From assembly GCF_017873555.1 (NCBI RefSeq), contig NZ_JAGGKE010000009.1:1-64000 (forward strand): a stretch of 64,000 nt of DNA. The letters are read 5' to 3'. The position numbers and the translations under genes are program-made. The stretch is from Halorubrum trapanicum (GTDB taxonomy: Archaea > Halobacteriota > Halobacteria > Halobacteriales > Haloferacaceae). The notes beneath the pieces were generated by a model. The model was not told the origin of the DNA. It worked only from the letters and a program-made list of their open reading frames with translations, and searched no databases. Each line of letters begins with the position of its first letter. The stretch's first letter is position 1. Of the stretch, positions 15,784-25,476 are shown one piece after another.

Positions 15784-17835
15784 TCATTCGTTTTCGCTGG
15801 CCGCTCGCGGGAGCCACATCCGAACCACCGTCCCGGTCGGCTCGCGGGTGTCGATCTCGAGGTCGCCGCCGGACTCCGTGACGATCCAGTGGACGAGCCA
15901 GAGACCCAGCCCGCTCGCGTGTTCGAGCGCCGTCTCCCGGGCCTCCGAGAACACCGCCCGCTCGACCGGCGGGATCCCCGGCCCGTCGTCGGCCACGTCG
16001 ATCCGGAAGCGGTCGCCGTCGGCGACGACGCTCGCCTCCACGTGCGGGTCGTCGCCGTCGTTGTGGACGACCGCGTTCTCCAGCACGTTCCGGACCGCCG
16101 ACTCCAGGAGTTCGTCCGCGGAGACGACCGCCGACCCCGGGACGGTCACCGTCACCGTCGCCCGCGGGAACGACGACTCCAGCGAGTCGCAGAGGCGGTC
16201 GACGAGCGCGGCCAGATCGATGTCGGTCCGGCCCGCGTCGCTGTGGAGCGCGACGTCGATCTCTCGGGCCTGATCGCTGAGGTGGGTCAGCGTCTTGACC
16301 TTCCGGTCGATGATGTCGAGGTACTGCTGGCCCTCCTCGTCGACGTGGTCGCGGAGCAGGTCCGCGTACCCGCCGATGACGTTGGTGTCGTTCTTGAGGT
16401 CGTGGCGCAGCACGCGGTTCAACACCTGAAGCCGCTGTTCGTACCGGCGGGCCTCTGTGACGTCGGTGGCGGTGATGACGACCTCGCGCGCGTCCTCGAA
16501 CAGCCGTTCGATGACCGTCTCGAACTGACGCCAACTGCCGTCGGCGCAGGCGATCCGGTGCGTGAGCGACTCCGGCTCCGGGCCGTCGAAGGCGCGCTCG
16601 AACGCCCGCTGTGCCTCGCGCCGGTCCTCGGGATGGACCAGATCGATGACCGGCCGCCCCTCCACCTCGCTCGTCCGATGGCCGAGCAGCCGCTCTATCG
16701 ACGGACTCACGTACCGAACCAGGCCGTCGTCGCCGCAGACCGCGATCACGTTCGGCGACTTCTCGATGAGCGCGCGGTAGCGCCGCTGGAGCGTCTCCCG
16801 CTCGGTGACGTCGCGGAACAGGAGCACCGTCCCGCTGCGGGCCGTCCCCGGCCCCGAGATCCCGTGGACATCGACGGTCAGGAACCGCGGCGTGCCGCCC
16901 CCGTCGACCGTCACGTGGAACTCGTCGTCGGCCGCCCCGTCCGCGACCGCGTCGGCGACCGGCGGGGCGTCGGCGAACGCCTCGTCGGCGTGGACGCCGA
17001 GTTCGGTCTCGGGGAACAGCGACCGGGCGGGGTCGTTGCGGTCGACCACGCGCCCCTCGGCGTCGCAGACGACGACGCCGTCGGAGAGGTTCGCGAACAC
17101 CGCGTCGCGGGCGATCGGCGAGACGTCAAGCAGCCGATAGCGGAACACGACCCACGCCAGCAGCGCCGAGGTCCCGCTGAACGCGATCGGGGTGAAGTCG
17201 ACGAGACCGGTCTCGGGACCGATCGCGCCGGCGATGCCGGCCGCGCCCAGCGCCAGCGGCGCGACGCCGGCGACGAAGAGGATCGCGGCCTGTCGGCGGA
17301 ACACGCCGTCGCGGGTCGCCGCCGCGTAGCCGAGGACGGCGAAGGTGAACAGGTTGACCGCGTAGGTGTAGCCGACAAATCCGAGCAGCGCGGGCGTCGG
17401 CGCGTAGTCGAGGACGCGGTAGCCGCCGGCGTCGACGAGCGACGGAGCGAGGTAAAAGAGCGGGTCCGCCCCGACGGTCCAGACGGCGACGACGACCGCG
17501 GCGGGGACGAGCCAGAAGAGCGCGAAGCGGCGCCGACCGAGCCACGCGGTCCGGTCGACGTACGAGAGGACGAAGGCGGGCCACGCGACCGCCAGCCCGG
17601 CGGTGCCGAGCCAGACGAAGCGGTTGAAGTACAGCGTTGTCTCCAGCGAGGCGGCCGACAGCTGTGCCGCGTACGCCAGCGACCAGACGCCGGCGGTGCC
17701 CGCGACGCCGACGAAGCTCCACAGGAGGGAGTTGCCGCCGCGGGTTCGGTTACCGACCGCGTAGACGGAGAAGGCGAACGACGCGACGGCCGCCACGAGC
17801 AACGGAGCCGTGTACGGCGTCGGTTGCCACGCCAT
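15784..17835 (-). CDS. membrane sensor histidine kinase (7TM-PAS-PAS-HisKA-HATPase)
   Basis: A 683-residue sensor. Residues about 1-225 form seven hydrophobic segments of the histidine-kinase N-terminal 7TM type. Two PAS domains follow (about 235-350 starting FANLSDGVVVCDAEGRVVDR, and 365-480 starting ALIEKSPNVIAVCGDDGLVR). The phosphoacceptor His is in LNRVLRHDLKNDTNVIGGYA, and the ATPase has N-box NVLENAVVHN, DDGPGI and GLGLWLVHWI. No receiver or response regulator lies adjacent, so the partner is elsewhere. The signal is unknown. The start is supported by a TTTTTAG box about 29 bases upstream. Confidence 0.92.
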   Translation of the reverse strand: MAWQPTPYTAPLLVAAVASFAFSVYAVGNRTRGGNSLLWSFVGVAGTAGVWSLAYAAQLSAASLETTLYFNRFVWLGTAGLAVAWPAFVLSYVDRTAWLGRRRFALFWLVPAAVVVAVWTVGADPLFYLAPSLVDAGGYRVLDYAPTPALLGFVGYTYAVNLFTFAVLGYAAATRDGVFRRQAAILFVAGVAPLALGAAGIAGAIGPETGLVDFTPIAFSGTSALLAWVVFRYRLLDVSPIARDAVFANLSDGVVVCDAEGRVVDRNDPARSLFPETELGVHADEAFADAPPVADAVADGAADDEFHVTVDGGGTPRFLTVDVHGISGPGTARSGTVLLFRDVTERETLQRRYRALIEKSPNVIAVCGDDGLVRYVSPSIERLLGHRTSEVEGRPVIDLVHPEDRREAQRAFERAFDGPEPESLTHRIACADGSWRQFETVIERLFEDAREVVITATDVTEARRYEQRLQVLNRVLRHDLKNDTNVIGGYADLLRDHVDEEGQQYLDIIDRKVKTLTHLSDQAREIDVALHSDAGRTDIDLAALVDRLCDSLESSFPRATVTVTVPGSAVVSADELLESAVRNVLENAVVHNDGDDPHVEASVVADGDRFRIDVADDGPGIPPVERAVFSEARETALEHASGLGLWLVHWIVTESGGDLEIDTREPTGTVVRMWLPRAASENE

Positions 17836-17909
17836 CGATACCGATAGGTGACGAGTAGTGCCTAAAAAGGGACCGAATCCCCTAACCCGTTCGAGGAGAG
17901 TCGATCCGT

Positions 17910-18377
17910 ATGCTCGAACCGGGCGACTCCGCACCCGAGATCACGCTCACCGACCACCGCGGCGAGACCGTCAGCGTCGACCCGGCCGCGGCCGCTCACA
18001 CGGTGGTGTACTTCTACCCGCGCGCCGACACGCCCGGCTGCACCGCCGAGGCGTGTGCCTTCCGCGACGAGTGGGACGCATTCGAGGACGCAGGGATCGC
18101 CGTCGTCGGGATCAGCGACGACCCCGTCGAGGACCTCGAACCGTTCGCCGCGGAGTACGACCTCCCGTTCACCCTGCTCTCGGACCCCGACGGCGAGGTG
18201 TCGAGCGCGTACGACTCCTACGGCGAAAAGCAGATGTTCGGGAACACCTTCGACGGCGTGTTCCGGAACACGTACGTCCTCGACGGCGAGGGCACCGTCG
18301 TCCTCGCGTACGAGGGCGTCTCCCCCGAGGACCACGCCGTCGAGATACTCGACGACATCGCCGCGCTCGAGGACTAA
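17910..18377 (+). CDS. bcp: peroxiredoxin, Bcp/PrxQ type
   Basis: A 155-residue thiol peroxidase that reduces hydrogen peroxide and organic peroxides in the cytoplasm. The peroxidatic Cys is C44 in YPRADTPGCTAEAC and the resolving Cys is C49, the five-residue spacing of the PrxQ/Bcp group. Thioredoxin-fold features continue (VVGISDDPVEDL, LPFTLLSDPDGEV). Normal length. Divergent from the sensor kinase; a role in the same response is possible but not shown. Confidence 0.95.
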   Translation: MLEPGDSAPEITLTDHRGETVSVDPAAAAHTVVYFYPRADTPGCTAEACAFRDEWDAFEDAGIAVVGISDDPVEDLEPFAAEYDLPFTLLSDPDGEVSSAYDSYGEKQMFGNTFDGVFRNTYVLDGEGTVVLAYEGVSPEDHAVEILDDIAALED

Positions 18378-18458
18378 CCGGGAATCGACCGGCGGCGGGA
18401 CCACTATCGCCGGCCGCCACCCGGTAGTATTATTACTTGTCACGATTCACCTGAAACG

Positions 18459-19598
18459 ATGCCCTCCAAACGAGCGTTTGCGAAGCGCGTAGCGGCGCTC
18501 GCAGCGACCGGGCTGGGAGTCGCCGGACCGATCGGTGCCTTGACCTCCGAGCCGCCGCCCGACGCGACCCTCGCCGTCGAATCGGCCGCGACCGGAGCCG
18601 ACTCGAACCGCGACGAGACGGCGAGCGACCGTGCCGACGCGGAGTCCGGCGGGCCGCGCTCCGCGGTCGCCGCCGGAACCTACGACCCGGCCGCGACCGC
18701 GTCCGGCTCCGTCGACACCGTCGTGACGGGGCGGATCGATCCGGCGGTCCTGACGGCGACCGGCCTCCCGAGCGGGATCGGAACCCGGGTCCGACGGCTT
18801 CTCGACCGGTACGAGAGCGTGTCGATCGCCGCCGTGCGACAGGCGACCGGCGGCGCCGCGCTCACCGCGGACGGGCCGGAGGGGTGCGCCGTCGCGGTCG
18901 GCGACGTCGACGCGGCCGCGCTCGCCGCGGAGCTCGACGCCGATCCCGAGGTGACTCGCGAGTCGGACGACGGATCGGGATTCGCTCGGTTCCGGGCGCC
19001 GAGACTCGGGTCGGCGGTCGCCGTGGCCCCCGGTGAACTCGTGGCCGCGTACGGCCCGACGCCCGCCGTCGCCGCGACGCACCGCGACGCCGGAATCGAC
19101 GGCGAGAAGCGGCGGCGGGCGGGCGCGACCGCGAGCTACGGCCCCCTCCCCTCGCTGCTCGGCGGCGACGCGACGGTGTGCGTCGACCTCGGATCGGACG
19201 CCCGCGATCACCTGCGGGACCTGCTCGCCGACGCGCCGGACGAGCTCCGCACCGCGCTCGACGCGTCGGGCGCGGTCGGGGCGTCGCTCCGCGTGACCGA
19301 CGGGGGGTCCGGGAGCGGAGACACGGTCCCGGACGGCGACGCGAACACTGACGCCGGCGCGCCGAGCGTCGCGCTGCGGTACGGCGCGGTCGCGGACCCC
19401 CGACGCCTCGACAGGGAGACGGCCGAAGCGATCGCGCGGGCGGCCCGCGAGGGCGAGACCTCCCTTTCGGACGCGACCGTCGCGCGACACGGGCGGACCG
19501 TGATCGTCGACGCCGCCGCCGAGAGCGACCTGTTCGCCTCTCACGCGTCGCTGTTCGGCGCCGCCGTCGGCGATCCGATCGAGGTGGCCGACGCGTGA
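18459..19598 (+). CDS. hypothetical exported haloarchaeal protein
   Basis: A 379-residue protein with a basic-hydrophobic N-terminus (KRAFAKRVAALAATGLGVAG) resembling a Tat or Sec signal, then an Asp/Ala-rich linker. The remaining domain contains repeated DVDAAALAAELDADPEV- and VAVAPGELVAAYGPTP-type strands and no catalytic motif I recognise. It precedes a signal peptide peptidase-like protease and a membrane protein, on the same strand; 123 bases separate it from the protease. A TATTATTAC box lies about 28 bases before the ATG. Confidence 0.7.
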   Translation: MPSKRAFAKRVAALAATGLGVAGPIGALTSEPPPDATLAVESAATGADSNRDETASDRADAESGGPRSAVAAGTYDPAATASGSVDTVVTGRIDPAVLTATGLPSGIGTRVRRLLDRYESVSIAAVRQATGGAALTADGPEGCAVAVGDVDAAALAAELDADPEVTRESDDGSGFARFRAPRLGSAVAVAPGELVAAYGPTPAVAATHRDAGIDGEKRRRAGATASYGPLPSLLGGDATVCVDLGSDARDHLRDLLADAPDELRTALDASGAVGASLRVTDGGSGSGDTVPDGDANTDAGAPSVALRYGAVADPRRLDRETAEAIARAAREGETSLSDATVARHGRTVIVDAAAESDLFASHASLFGAAVGDPIEVADA

Positions 19599-19721
19599 GC
19601 GACGGCGACGACCGCGACGGAACCGAGACGCATCGACGAGCAACCGACGCGCGAGCGAACTCACGATGACGACGCCACAACACACGACGCGACGACTGCG
19701 GAATCGAACGAGGGCGACTCG

Positions 19722-20861
19722 ATGAGCTCCGAGGATCCGCCTTCGAGGACACCGGACGAACCGACTGACGACGCGGAGGTCGCGACGGGCGACCGCTCGA
19801 CCGCCACGCGCTCGGCGCCGAGCGCCGGGCGGTCGAGCGGGGACAACGCGGACGCGACGCTCCTCGACCGCGTCGAGACCCGACACGCGGTCGGCGTCGC
19901 GGCGGTCCTCGCGGTCGCCGCGGGCCTGCTCGTCGCGCCCGGCGTGTACGGGGCGGTGACCGGTCCCGACGGGACGGTCGCCGTGGTCGAGATCGACGGC
20001 AGCATCGACTCGGCGACGGCCCAACACGTCGAGGACAACCTCCGCGACGCCCGGACGAACGACTCGATCGAGGCGGTCGTCCTCGAGGTCAACAGCGGCG
20101 GCGGCCTGCCCGCACAGAGCGAGCGGATGTACGCCGCGGTCGACCGCACCGCGTCGGTGATGCCCGTGTACGCCGCCGTCGACACGCTCGGCGCGTCGGG
20201 CGCCTACCTCGCGATCGCGCCCGCCGACCGGATCTACGTCGCGCCCTCCGCGCAGGCGGTCGGCAGCGTCGGGGTCGCCGGCACCGCGCCGGCCCCGAAC
20301 GGCCCGAACGCGGGGACGACCGGACCGGACAAGTCCGGCAGCGACCCGGACACCCAGCGCGAGCGGCGACAGACGCTCGCGAACCTCTTCATCGAGAACG
20401 TGATCGAACAGCGCGGCGACGAGATCGAACTCGACCGCGAGGCGATCGCACACGCCGACGCGTACCTCGGCACCGAGGCGGTCGAGAACGGCTTCGCCGA
20501 CGAGTTCGGCTTCGTCGACGGCGCGGTCGCCGACGCCGCCGCCGAGGCGGGAATCGACGACTACGCGGTCGACACGCGCCGCACCGAAAGCCCCGTGCCG
20601 ACCAGCATCCCGCTGTTGGAGCGCGACGACGGGACGGTCGTCGTCGCCGGCGGCGCCGAGGAGGAACTCGGCGACGGACTTGTCCTCGCGGTCGCGCCGG
20701 CGGCGTGGGACGAGACCGTCGGCGACGACGTCGTCATGACGAGCTACACCGGGCGCCTGCCCGCGGACGGCGACGCGGCGGACGCGGAGACGACGGCCGG
20801 TGGCGACGGAGACGCGACGACCGACGACGCGGCCGCGGCGAACGGAGGTGACGGCGAATGA
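19722..20861 (+). CDS. membrane-anchored S49 (SppA-like) serine protease
   Basis: A 379-residue protease of the S49 family, which degrades signal peptides or membrane fragments. A disordered N-terminus precedes one transmembrane helix (about 56-80, VGVAAVLAVAAGLLVAPGVY), so the catalytic domain is outside. The catalytic Ser is probably S159 in TLGASGAYLA and the general-base Lys K204 in TGPDKSGSD, the spacing of archaeal SppA. The oxyanion Gly run is VNSGGGLPAQSE. The last 60 residues are acidic. Its stop overlaps the next gene (ATGA), implying a joint function. Confidence 0.85.
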   Translation: MSSEDPPSRTPDEPTDDAEVATGDRSTATRSAPSAGRSSGDNADATLLDRVETRHAVGVAAVLAVAAGLLVAPGVYGAVTGPDGTVAVVEIDGSIDSATAQHVEDNLRDARTNDSIEAVVLEVNSGGGLPAQSERMYAAVDRTASVMPVYAAVDTLGASGAYLAIAPADRIYVAPSAQAVGSVGVAGTAPAPNGPNAGTTGPDKSGSDPDTQRERRQTLANLFIENVIEQRGDEIELDREAIAHADAYLGTEAVENGFADEFGFVDGAVADAAAEAGIDDYAVDTRRTESPVPTSIPLLERDDGTVVVAGGAEEELGDGLVLAVAPAAWDETVGDDVVMTSYTGRLPADGDAADAETTAGGDGDATTDDAAAANGGDGE

Positions 20862-21928
20862 GCGTCGACCTGCGAACGACGGTCGGCGCGTTCGCGCTGG
20901 TCTTCCTCGCGGTCGTCGGCGTCGCCGCCGTCGGCGGGGTCGTCCTCGACGACGCGCCGCCCGAGACGGAGTCGGTCGCGGACGACCACTGGCAGTTGGA
21001 CTCGGTCGAACCGGAGACGGTGAGCGAGGGCGGCGAGGTCGAGATGGAGAGCACCGAGCCGTCCAACACCGTCGTCGTCCATCTCGGCGGCGTGACGGCC
21101 GGAGTCGGCGGCGGCACGTCGATCCTGCCGATCGAAGACGGCGATGCGCCCGCGGGAGCGGACATCGGGTCGCTCGGCGGCGTCCAGCGCGGCGTCGCGC
21201 CGCTCACCGCGGCGCTCGTCGAGAACGGCCACGAGGTCCGGTTCTACGGCGGGGCGGCGACCGCGGAGCCGCTGTCGTCGATGCTCTCGGACGCGGACGC
21301 GTTCGTCACCACGACCCCCGGCGCGCTGTCGGCGACCGACGCCGACGCGGTCGAGTCGTTCGTCGACGCCGGCGGCCGGACGCTCGTCACGAGCGATCCC
21401 GGCGGCGCCGGCGCGCTCACCGACTTCGGCTCGCCGTTCGGCGTCTACGGCGAGGCGGGCTACGTGTACGACATGGAGAACAACGACGCGAACTACCTCA
21501 GCGTGCTCGTCGAGCCGACCGGGCCGGGGACGCTGACGGCGGGCGTCGAGGAGGTCGTCCTCCGCGGCGCCGCGCCGATCGGCGCCGCCGGCGACTCGGC
21601 GACGCTCGCCACCGCGGAGACGTCGCGGCTGTCGACGACCCGGGAGGCCGGCTCCTACGGCGTCGCGGTCCGAAGCGACTCGCTCGCGGTGATTGGAGAC
21701 TCGAGCTTCCTCGAACCGGAGAACGCCGGTCGCGCCGACAACGGCGTCCTGATCGGTAACGTCGCGGACTTCCTCGTGACGGGACCGAACCCCGACGTGT
21801 CGTTCGGACCGGCGACCGGCACGGGCGGCGCGGTCCCGCCGGGAGCGACGATCTCGCCGGGCGGGACGACGACGCCGACCGACCCGTCCGAAAACGAAAC
21901 GGACCCGTCCGGGAACGCGACCGCGTAA
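20858..21928 (+). CDS. membrane-anchored DUF4350-like protein
   Basis: A 356-residue protein with one N-terminal membrane helix (about 8-30) and an extracellular domain. The centre resembles a type 1 glutamine amidotransferase-like fold as in DUF4350: LTAALVENGHEVRFYGGAAT, DADAFVTTTPGALSATDADA, VESFVDAGGRTLVTSDPGG, and VIGDSSFLEPENAGRADNG near the end. The catalytic Cys of true amidotransferases is absent. The tail is a Thr/Pro/Asp-rich linker. It overlaps the S49 protease by four bases. DUF4350 proteins often occur with secretion or protein-quality genes; exact role unknown. Confidence 0.7.
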   Translation: MSVDLRTTVGAFALVFLAVVGVAAVGGVVLDDAPPETESVADDHWQLDSVEPETVSEGGEVEMESTEPSNTVVVHLGGVTAGVGGGTSILPIEDGDAPAGADIGSLGGVQRGVAPLTAALVENGHEVRFYGGAATAEPLSSMLSDADAFVTTTPGALSATDADAVESFVDAGGRTLVTSDPGGAGALTDFGSPFGVYGEAGYVYDMENNDANYLSVLVEPTGPGTLTAGVEEVVLRGAAPIGAAGDSATLATAETSRLSTTREAGSYGVAVRSDSLAVIGDSSFLEPENAGRADNGVLIGNVADFLVTGPNPDVSFGPATGTGGAVPPGATISPGGTTTPTDPSENETDPSGNATA

Positions 21929-22122
21929 CCGGTTCGCGCCCCGGCGCAACGCCGACTTTTCTATCCCGGAAATCGGATCCCGGCGGCCGCGTCGGCGATC
22001 TCGCGGCGCTTCAGGAGGCCGAATCCGAAGGCGATGACCGCGAAGCCGGCGACGGTGAACGGCGCCACCGGCTCGTCCGCCGATGTCCGCGTCGCGGCCG
22101 ACCCACGCAGTGGACGACCCGC

Positions 22123-23169
22123 TCAGTAGCCGCGGACGATGAGGTAGTCCGCGAGGTCTTCGAGCAGGCTCCGAGAGCCGCTCTCGGGGAGCAGTTCGAG
22201 GTGTTCCTTCGAGCGCGCGGTGAGGTCCGCTGCGGTCTCGCGGGCGTACTCGATGGAGCCGGCTTCCTCCAGCGCCGCCACGGCGTCGTCGATGGCCGCC
22301 TCGGTCACCTCAGCGGGCGTGTCGGCGTCGACGAGCCCGTCGACGTCGATCCCCTGCTGACGGGCGTGGAGGGTTATCAGCGTCTCTTTCCCCTCGACGA
22401 GGTCGGAGCCGCGCTGCTTCCCCAGTTCCTCGGAGGGGACCGTGATATCGAGCACGTCGTCTTGGATCTGGAACGCGCGCCCGGAGTCGATCCCGTACCG
22501 GTAGAGGGCGTCGACGACCTCCTCGTCGGCGCCGAGCAGGAGGGCCGGGGTCGCCGCCGACGCGCCGTACAGCACCGCGGTCTTCAGCTCGACCATGTCG
22601 AGGTACTCCTCCGGCAGGATGTCGTCCCGGCTCTCGAAGGCGACGTCGAGCGCCTGCCCCTCGCAGATCTCGGTACAGGTCGACGCGAGCATCCGCATCG
22701 CCTCCAGCCCGTTCTGCGGATCGGCGCCCGTCTCGGTCATGAACTCGAACGCCTTCGAGTAGAGCGTGTCGCCCGCGAGGATCGCCGTCGAGAGGTCGTA
22801 CGCCTCGTGGACCGCGGGGACGCCCCGACGCAGGTCGTCCTCGTCCATGATGTCGTCGTGGATCAGCGTGAACGACTGGATCACCTCGATGGCGACCGCG
22901 GCCCGCATCACGTCGACGTCGTCGCCGTCGAGCGACGGGAACGCGCGGAAGTCGGCGTCCATCGGCTCGGTGCCGGTGACCGCCTCTGCGGCCAGCGTCG
23001 CCACCGTCGGGCGGAGCCGCTTCCCGCCGGCTTCGAGGATGTACCGGGTCGCCTCGTACAGTCGCTCCGGCTCCTGTACCGGCAGCTCCTCGTCGATAGC
23101 GGCGTTGACGAGGTCACGCCGCTCGCGGATGGCCTCTAACACCCGCGCCTCCTTCGTCTCGCTCGTCAT
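22123..23169 (-). CDS. idsA: geranylgeranyl/farnesyl diphosphate synthase
   Basis: A 348-residue trans-prenyltransferase making the C20 chain (or C15 intermediate) for archaeal ether lipids and carotenoids. The first Asp-rich motif is [12 protein letters not shown] and the second is QIQDDVLDI, with GGKRLRP near the N-terminus binding IPP. Product length depends on residues before the first motif ([11 protein letters not shown]); I do not assign it. Its ATG overlaps the rnj stop by four bases, an arrangement conserved in haloarchaea. Confidence 0.94.
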   Translation of the reverse strand: MTSETKEARVLEAIRERRDLVNAAIDEELPVQEPERLYEATRYILEAGGKRLRPTVATLAAEAVTGTEPMDADFRAFPSLDGDDVDVMRAAVAIEVIQSFTLIHDDIMDEDDLRRGVPAVHEAYDLSTAILAGDTLYSKAFEFMTETGADPQNGLEAMRMLASTCTEICEGQALDVAFESRDDILPEEYLDMVELKTAVLYGASAATPALLLGADEEVVDALYRYGIDSGRAFQIQDDVLDITVPSEELGKQRGSDLVEGKETLITLHARQQGIDVDGLVDADTPAEVTEAAIDDAVAALEEAGSIEYARETAADLTARSKEHLELLPESGSRSLLEDLADYLIVRGY

Positions 23170-24518
23170 TCGACGAGCTGGATGGTAGACCCGTTCTGCG
23201 TGACGTGGACGTCACGTCCGAGCTTGTACCCCTGCGACTTCGCGAGGTCGACGTACGGCGAGCGCCCTTTCAGCGTCTGGTGACCGGGGATGAGGTGCTG
23301 GGGCTGGAGCGCCTGCAGCATCTCGTAGTGGCCCTCCTCGCGGAGGTGGCCCGAGACGTGGATGTCGTCGTAGAGGCGCGCGCCCTGCATCCGGAGGAGC
23401 TGCTCGCTCTGGTAGCGCTGGCCCTCGTTGGTCGGCTCCGGGATGACGCTCGCGCTGAAGACGACCTTGTCGCCGTCGTCGATTTCGTACGGGGTCTCGC
23501 CGCGGCCCATGCGAGTGAGCATCGCGCGCGGCTCGCCCTGATGGCCCGTCACGATGGGGAGGAAGTTCCCCTTCCCCTCCTTCATGATCCGCTTGAACGC
23601 GCGGTCGACGGACTTGCGGTGGCCGTACATGCCGACGTCGCCCTGGAAGTCGACGAAATCGAGCCGTTCAGCTGTGCCAGAGTACTTCTCCATCGAGCGC
23701 CCGAGCAGGACCGGCTGCCGGCCGATCTCGCGGGCGTACTCGACGAGGGTCTTCACGCGGGCGATGTGGGAGGAGAACGTCGTGGCGACGATGCCGCCGG
23801 TGTAGTCCTCCATCGATTTCAGCGTGTCCTCGACGTGCTTTTTCGCGTACGACTCGGAGGGCGTCCGACCCTTCTGGCCGGCGTTCGTACAGTCCTCGAT
23901 GTACGCGAGGACGCCCTCGTCCTGCCGGCCGATCTCGCGGAACCGCTCCATGTCGATCGGGTCGCCGATGACGGGGTCGTGGTCCAGTCGCTTGTCGAGT
24001 CCGTAGACGATCGCGCCCTCGGGCGTGTGGAGGACCGGGTTGATCGCGTCGATGATCGAGTGGGTGACGTTGACGAACTCCATCTCGACCTGCTCGGAGT
24101 CGCCGATCGCCATCGTGGCGCCCGGCTTCATCTTCACGAGGTCGTTGTCGACCTGGAACTTCCCCTCGTCTTCGATCTGCTGGCGCACCAGCTCGATCGT
24201 GTACGGCGCGGAGACGATCGGCGCGTCGTAGCGGTGGGCGAGCTTCGGGATCCCCGCGATGTGGTCGAGGTGACCGTGGGTGGGGACGATCGCCTTGACG
24301 TCGCCCTCGAGCTCGCTCATGACCCGGTCGTCCGGGATGGCGCCCATGTCGATCAGGTCGAGGCTGTGCATGCTTTCGGTCTCCACGTTGTCGTGGATGA
24401 GGACCTTACTGAGGTTCAGGCCCATGTCGAAGATGACGATGTCCTCGCCCGCTCGGACCGCCGTCATCTGTCGACCGACCTCTTCGTAACCGCCGAGTGT
24501 CGCAATTTCTATTTCCAT
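23166..24518 (-). CDS. rnj: ribonuclease J
   Basis: A 450-residue metallo-beta-lactamase/beta-CASP nuclease, a 5' to 3' exoribonuclease of the archaeal RNase J group in mRNA decay. The zinc motif is [13 protein letters not shown], then [13 protein letters not shown] and [10 protein letters not shown], and beta-CASP motifs include SSHIARVK and [18 protein letters not shown] and LIPGHQ. Normal length. First gene of rnj-idsA. A TTTTTAACG box lies about 160 bases before the ATG, implying a long leader. Confidence 0.93.
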   Translation of the reverse strand: MEIEIATLGGYEEVGRQMTAVRAGEDIVIFDMGLNLSKVLIHDNVETESMHSLDLIDMGAIPDDRVMSELEGDVKAIVPTHGHLDHIAGIPKLAHRYDAPIVSAPYTIELVRQQIEDEGKFQVDNDLVKMKPGATMAIGDSEQVEMEFVNVTHSIIDAINPVLHTPEGAIVYGLDKRLDHDPVIGDPIDMERFREIGRQDEGVLAYIEDCTNAGQKGRTPSESYAKKHVEDTLKSMEDYTGGIVATTFSSHIARVKTLVEYAREIGRQPVLLGRSMEKYSGTAERLDFVDFQGDVGMYGHRKSVDRAFKRIMKEGKGNFLPIVTGHQGEPRAMLTRMGRGETPYEIDDGDKVVFSASVIPEPTNEGQRYQSEQLLRMQGARLYDDIHVSGHLREEGHYEMLQALQPQHLIPGHQTLKGRSPYVDLAKSQGYKLGRDVHVTQNGSTIQLVE

Positions 24519-24822
24519 GGTGTGCGTGTCTGACGCCGTGGTCGGCGTCGGTCACTGAAACCCCGCAAGGAGCCGTCGGCGCTACGTCGTACCGCGCGTC
24601 GTTGAGGCCCCGCTACGGCCGAGTCGTCGCGACTCACCGTGTCCCGCGGGAGTGTGGTACCTCGGCGTACTCCCGCCCACGTTAAAAACTCCCGGGTTCG
24701 GTCGCGCGGCGGCGGTTCGCGTCCGAACGCGGCGACGAGGGACCGCGTTTCGACTGAGCTGACGGCGGAAGCTCCGAACGAGTCCCACAAAGCGTTTCAC
24801 GCTCTCAGTCGAACCGCCGACG
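24519..24822. other. gene-free stretch; probable long 5' leader of rnj
   Basis: About 300 bases between divergent rnj and a lipoprotein gene. The minus-strand box TTTTTAACG near 24681-24691 would start rnj transcription about 135 bases before its ATG. The leader holds a 7-bp hairpin GACGCCG-TGGT-CGGCGTC (24532-24549) close to the start codon. No coding frame is convincing. Confidence 0.45.
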
Positions 24823-25476
24823 ATGGCAGAGATCCCCCGCCGCCGGGCCCTCCTCGCGGTCGCGTCAGGGATCGCCGCCCTGTCCGGCTGCTCCGGCAGC
24901 GAAACCGCGTCGAACAGCTACCCGACCGGAGAGCGACCGATCGAGGGGTACGAACTCGAAAAAGCGCGCGACGAGCGCGGCGGCGCGCTGGTCACCGCGG
25001 ACGACGGGCTGCCGTCGCTATCCGCCGACGAGCGGGCGCTCCAGCGGCGAGCGACGCGACGCGTGCTGGTCGCGGACGCCGACCTCGCGGCGCTCACCTT
25101 CGCCGAGACGGACGCGGGCGAGACGCTCCGGTCGTTTTGCGCCGCGACCGACTTCGACGCGGCGTCGGTGTACCTGCTCGCGATGTCGGTCGACGCGTGT
25201 CGAGAGGTCCGGTTCCGGTCGGTGGCGGTCGAGCGCGACGAGCTCGCGGACGACGACCTCCACCCGCACGCCGACTTCTGCCAGGCGTACCGCCCGGCAG
25301 ACGTCGAGTGCGAGGGCGACGCGTTCCACACCGTCGGGTTCGCGATCCGACTCCCGGTCGCGGCCAGCCGCTCGACCGGCAGCGGAAGCGGCATGAGTAG
25401 CTCCTGTCAGCAGGGGGAGCCGCCGACCGTGTTCAACGCGTCGGCCTCGTCCGAAACCGACGGTGATGGCGCGTGA
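24823..25476 (+). CDS. Tat-type lipoprotein, unknown function
   Basis: A 217-residue exported protein: PRRRALLAVASGIAALSGC is a twin-Arg-like signal with lipobox LSGC (Cys 23). The mature part is acidic with a few conserved-looking Cys (SFCAATDF, VDACREVRF, DFCQAYRP, VECEGDAF), possibly two disulfides. The end carries SSCQQGEPP. I do not recognise the family. It overlaps the next lipoprotein gene by GTGA, so both are translated together. Confidence 0.75.
   Translation: MAEIPRRRALLAVASGIAALSGCSGSETASNSYPTGERPIEGYELEKARDERGGALVTADDGLPSLSADERALQRRATRRVLVADADLAALTFAETDAGETLRSFCAATDFDAASVYLLAMSVDACREVRFRSVAVERDELADDDLHPHADFCQAYRPADVECEGDAFHTVGFAIRLPVAASRSTGSGSGMSSSCQQGEPPTVFNASASSETDGDGA

Noticed and set aside
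24519..24660. Possible tRNA or small RNA gene upstream of rnj
   Set aside because: No cloverleaf or T-loop sequence could be built; it fits better as an mRNA leader.
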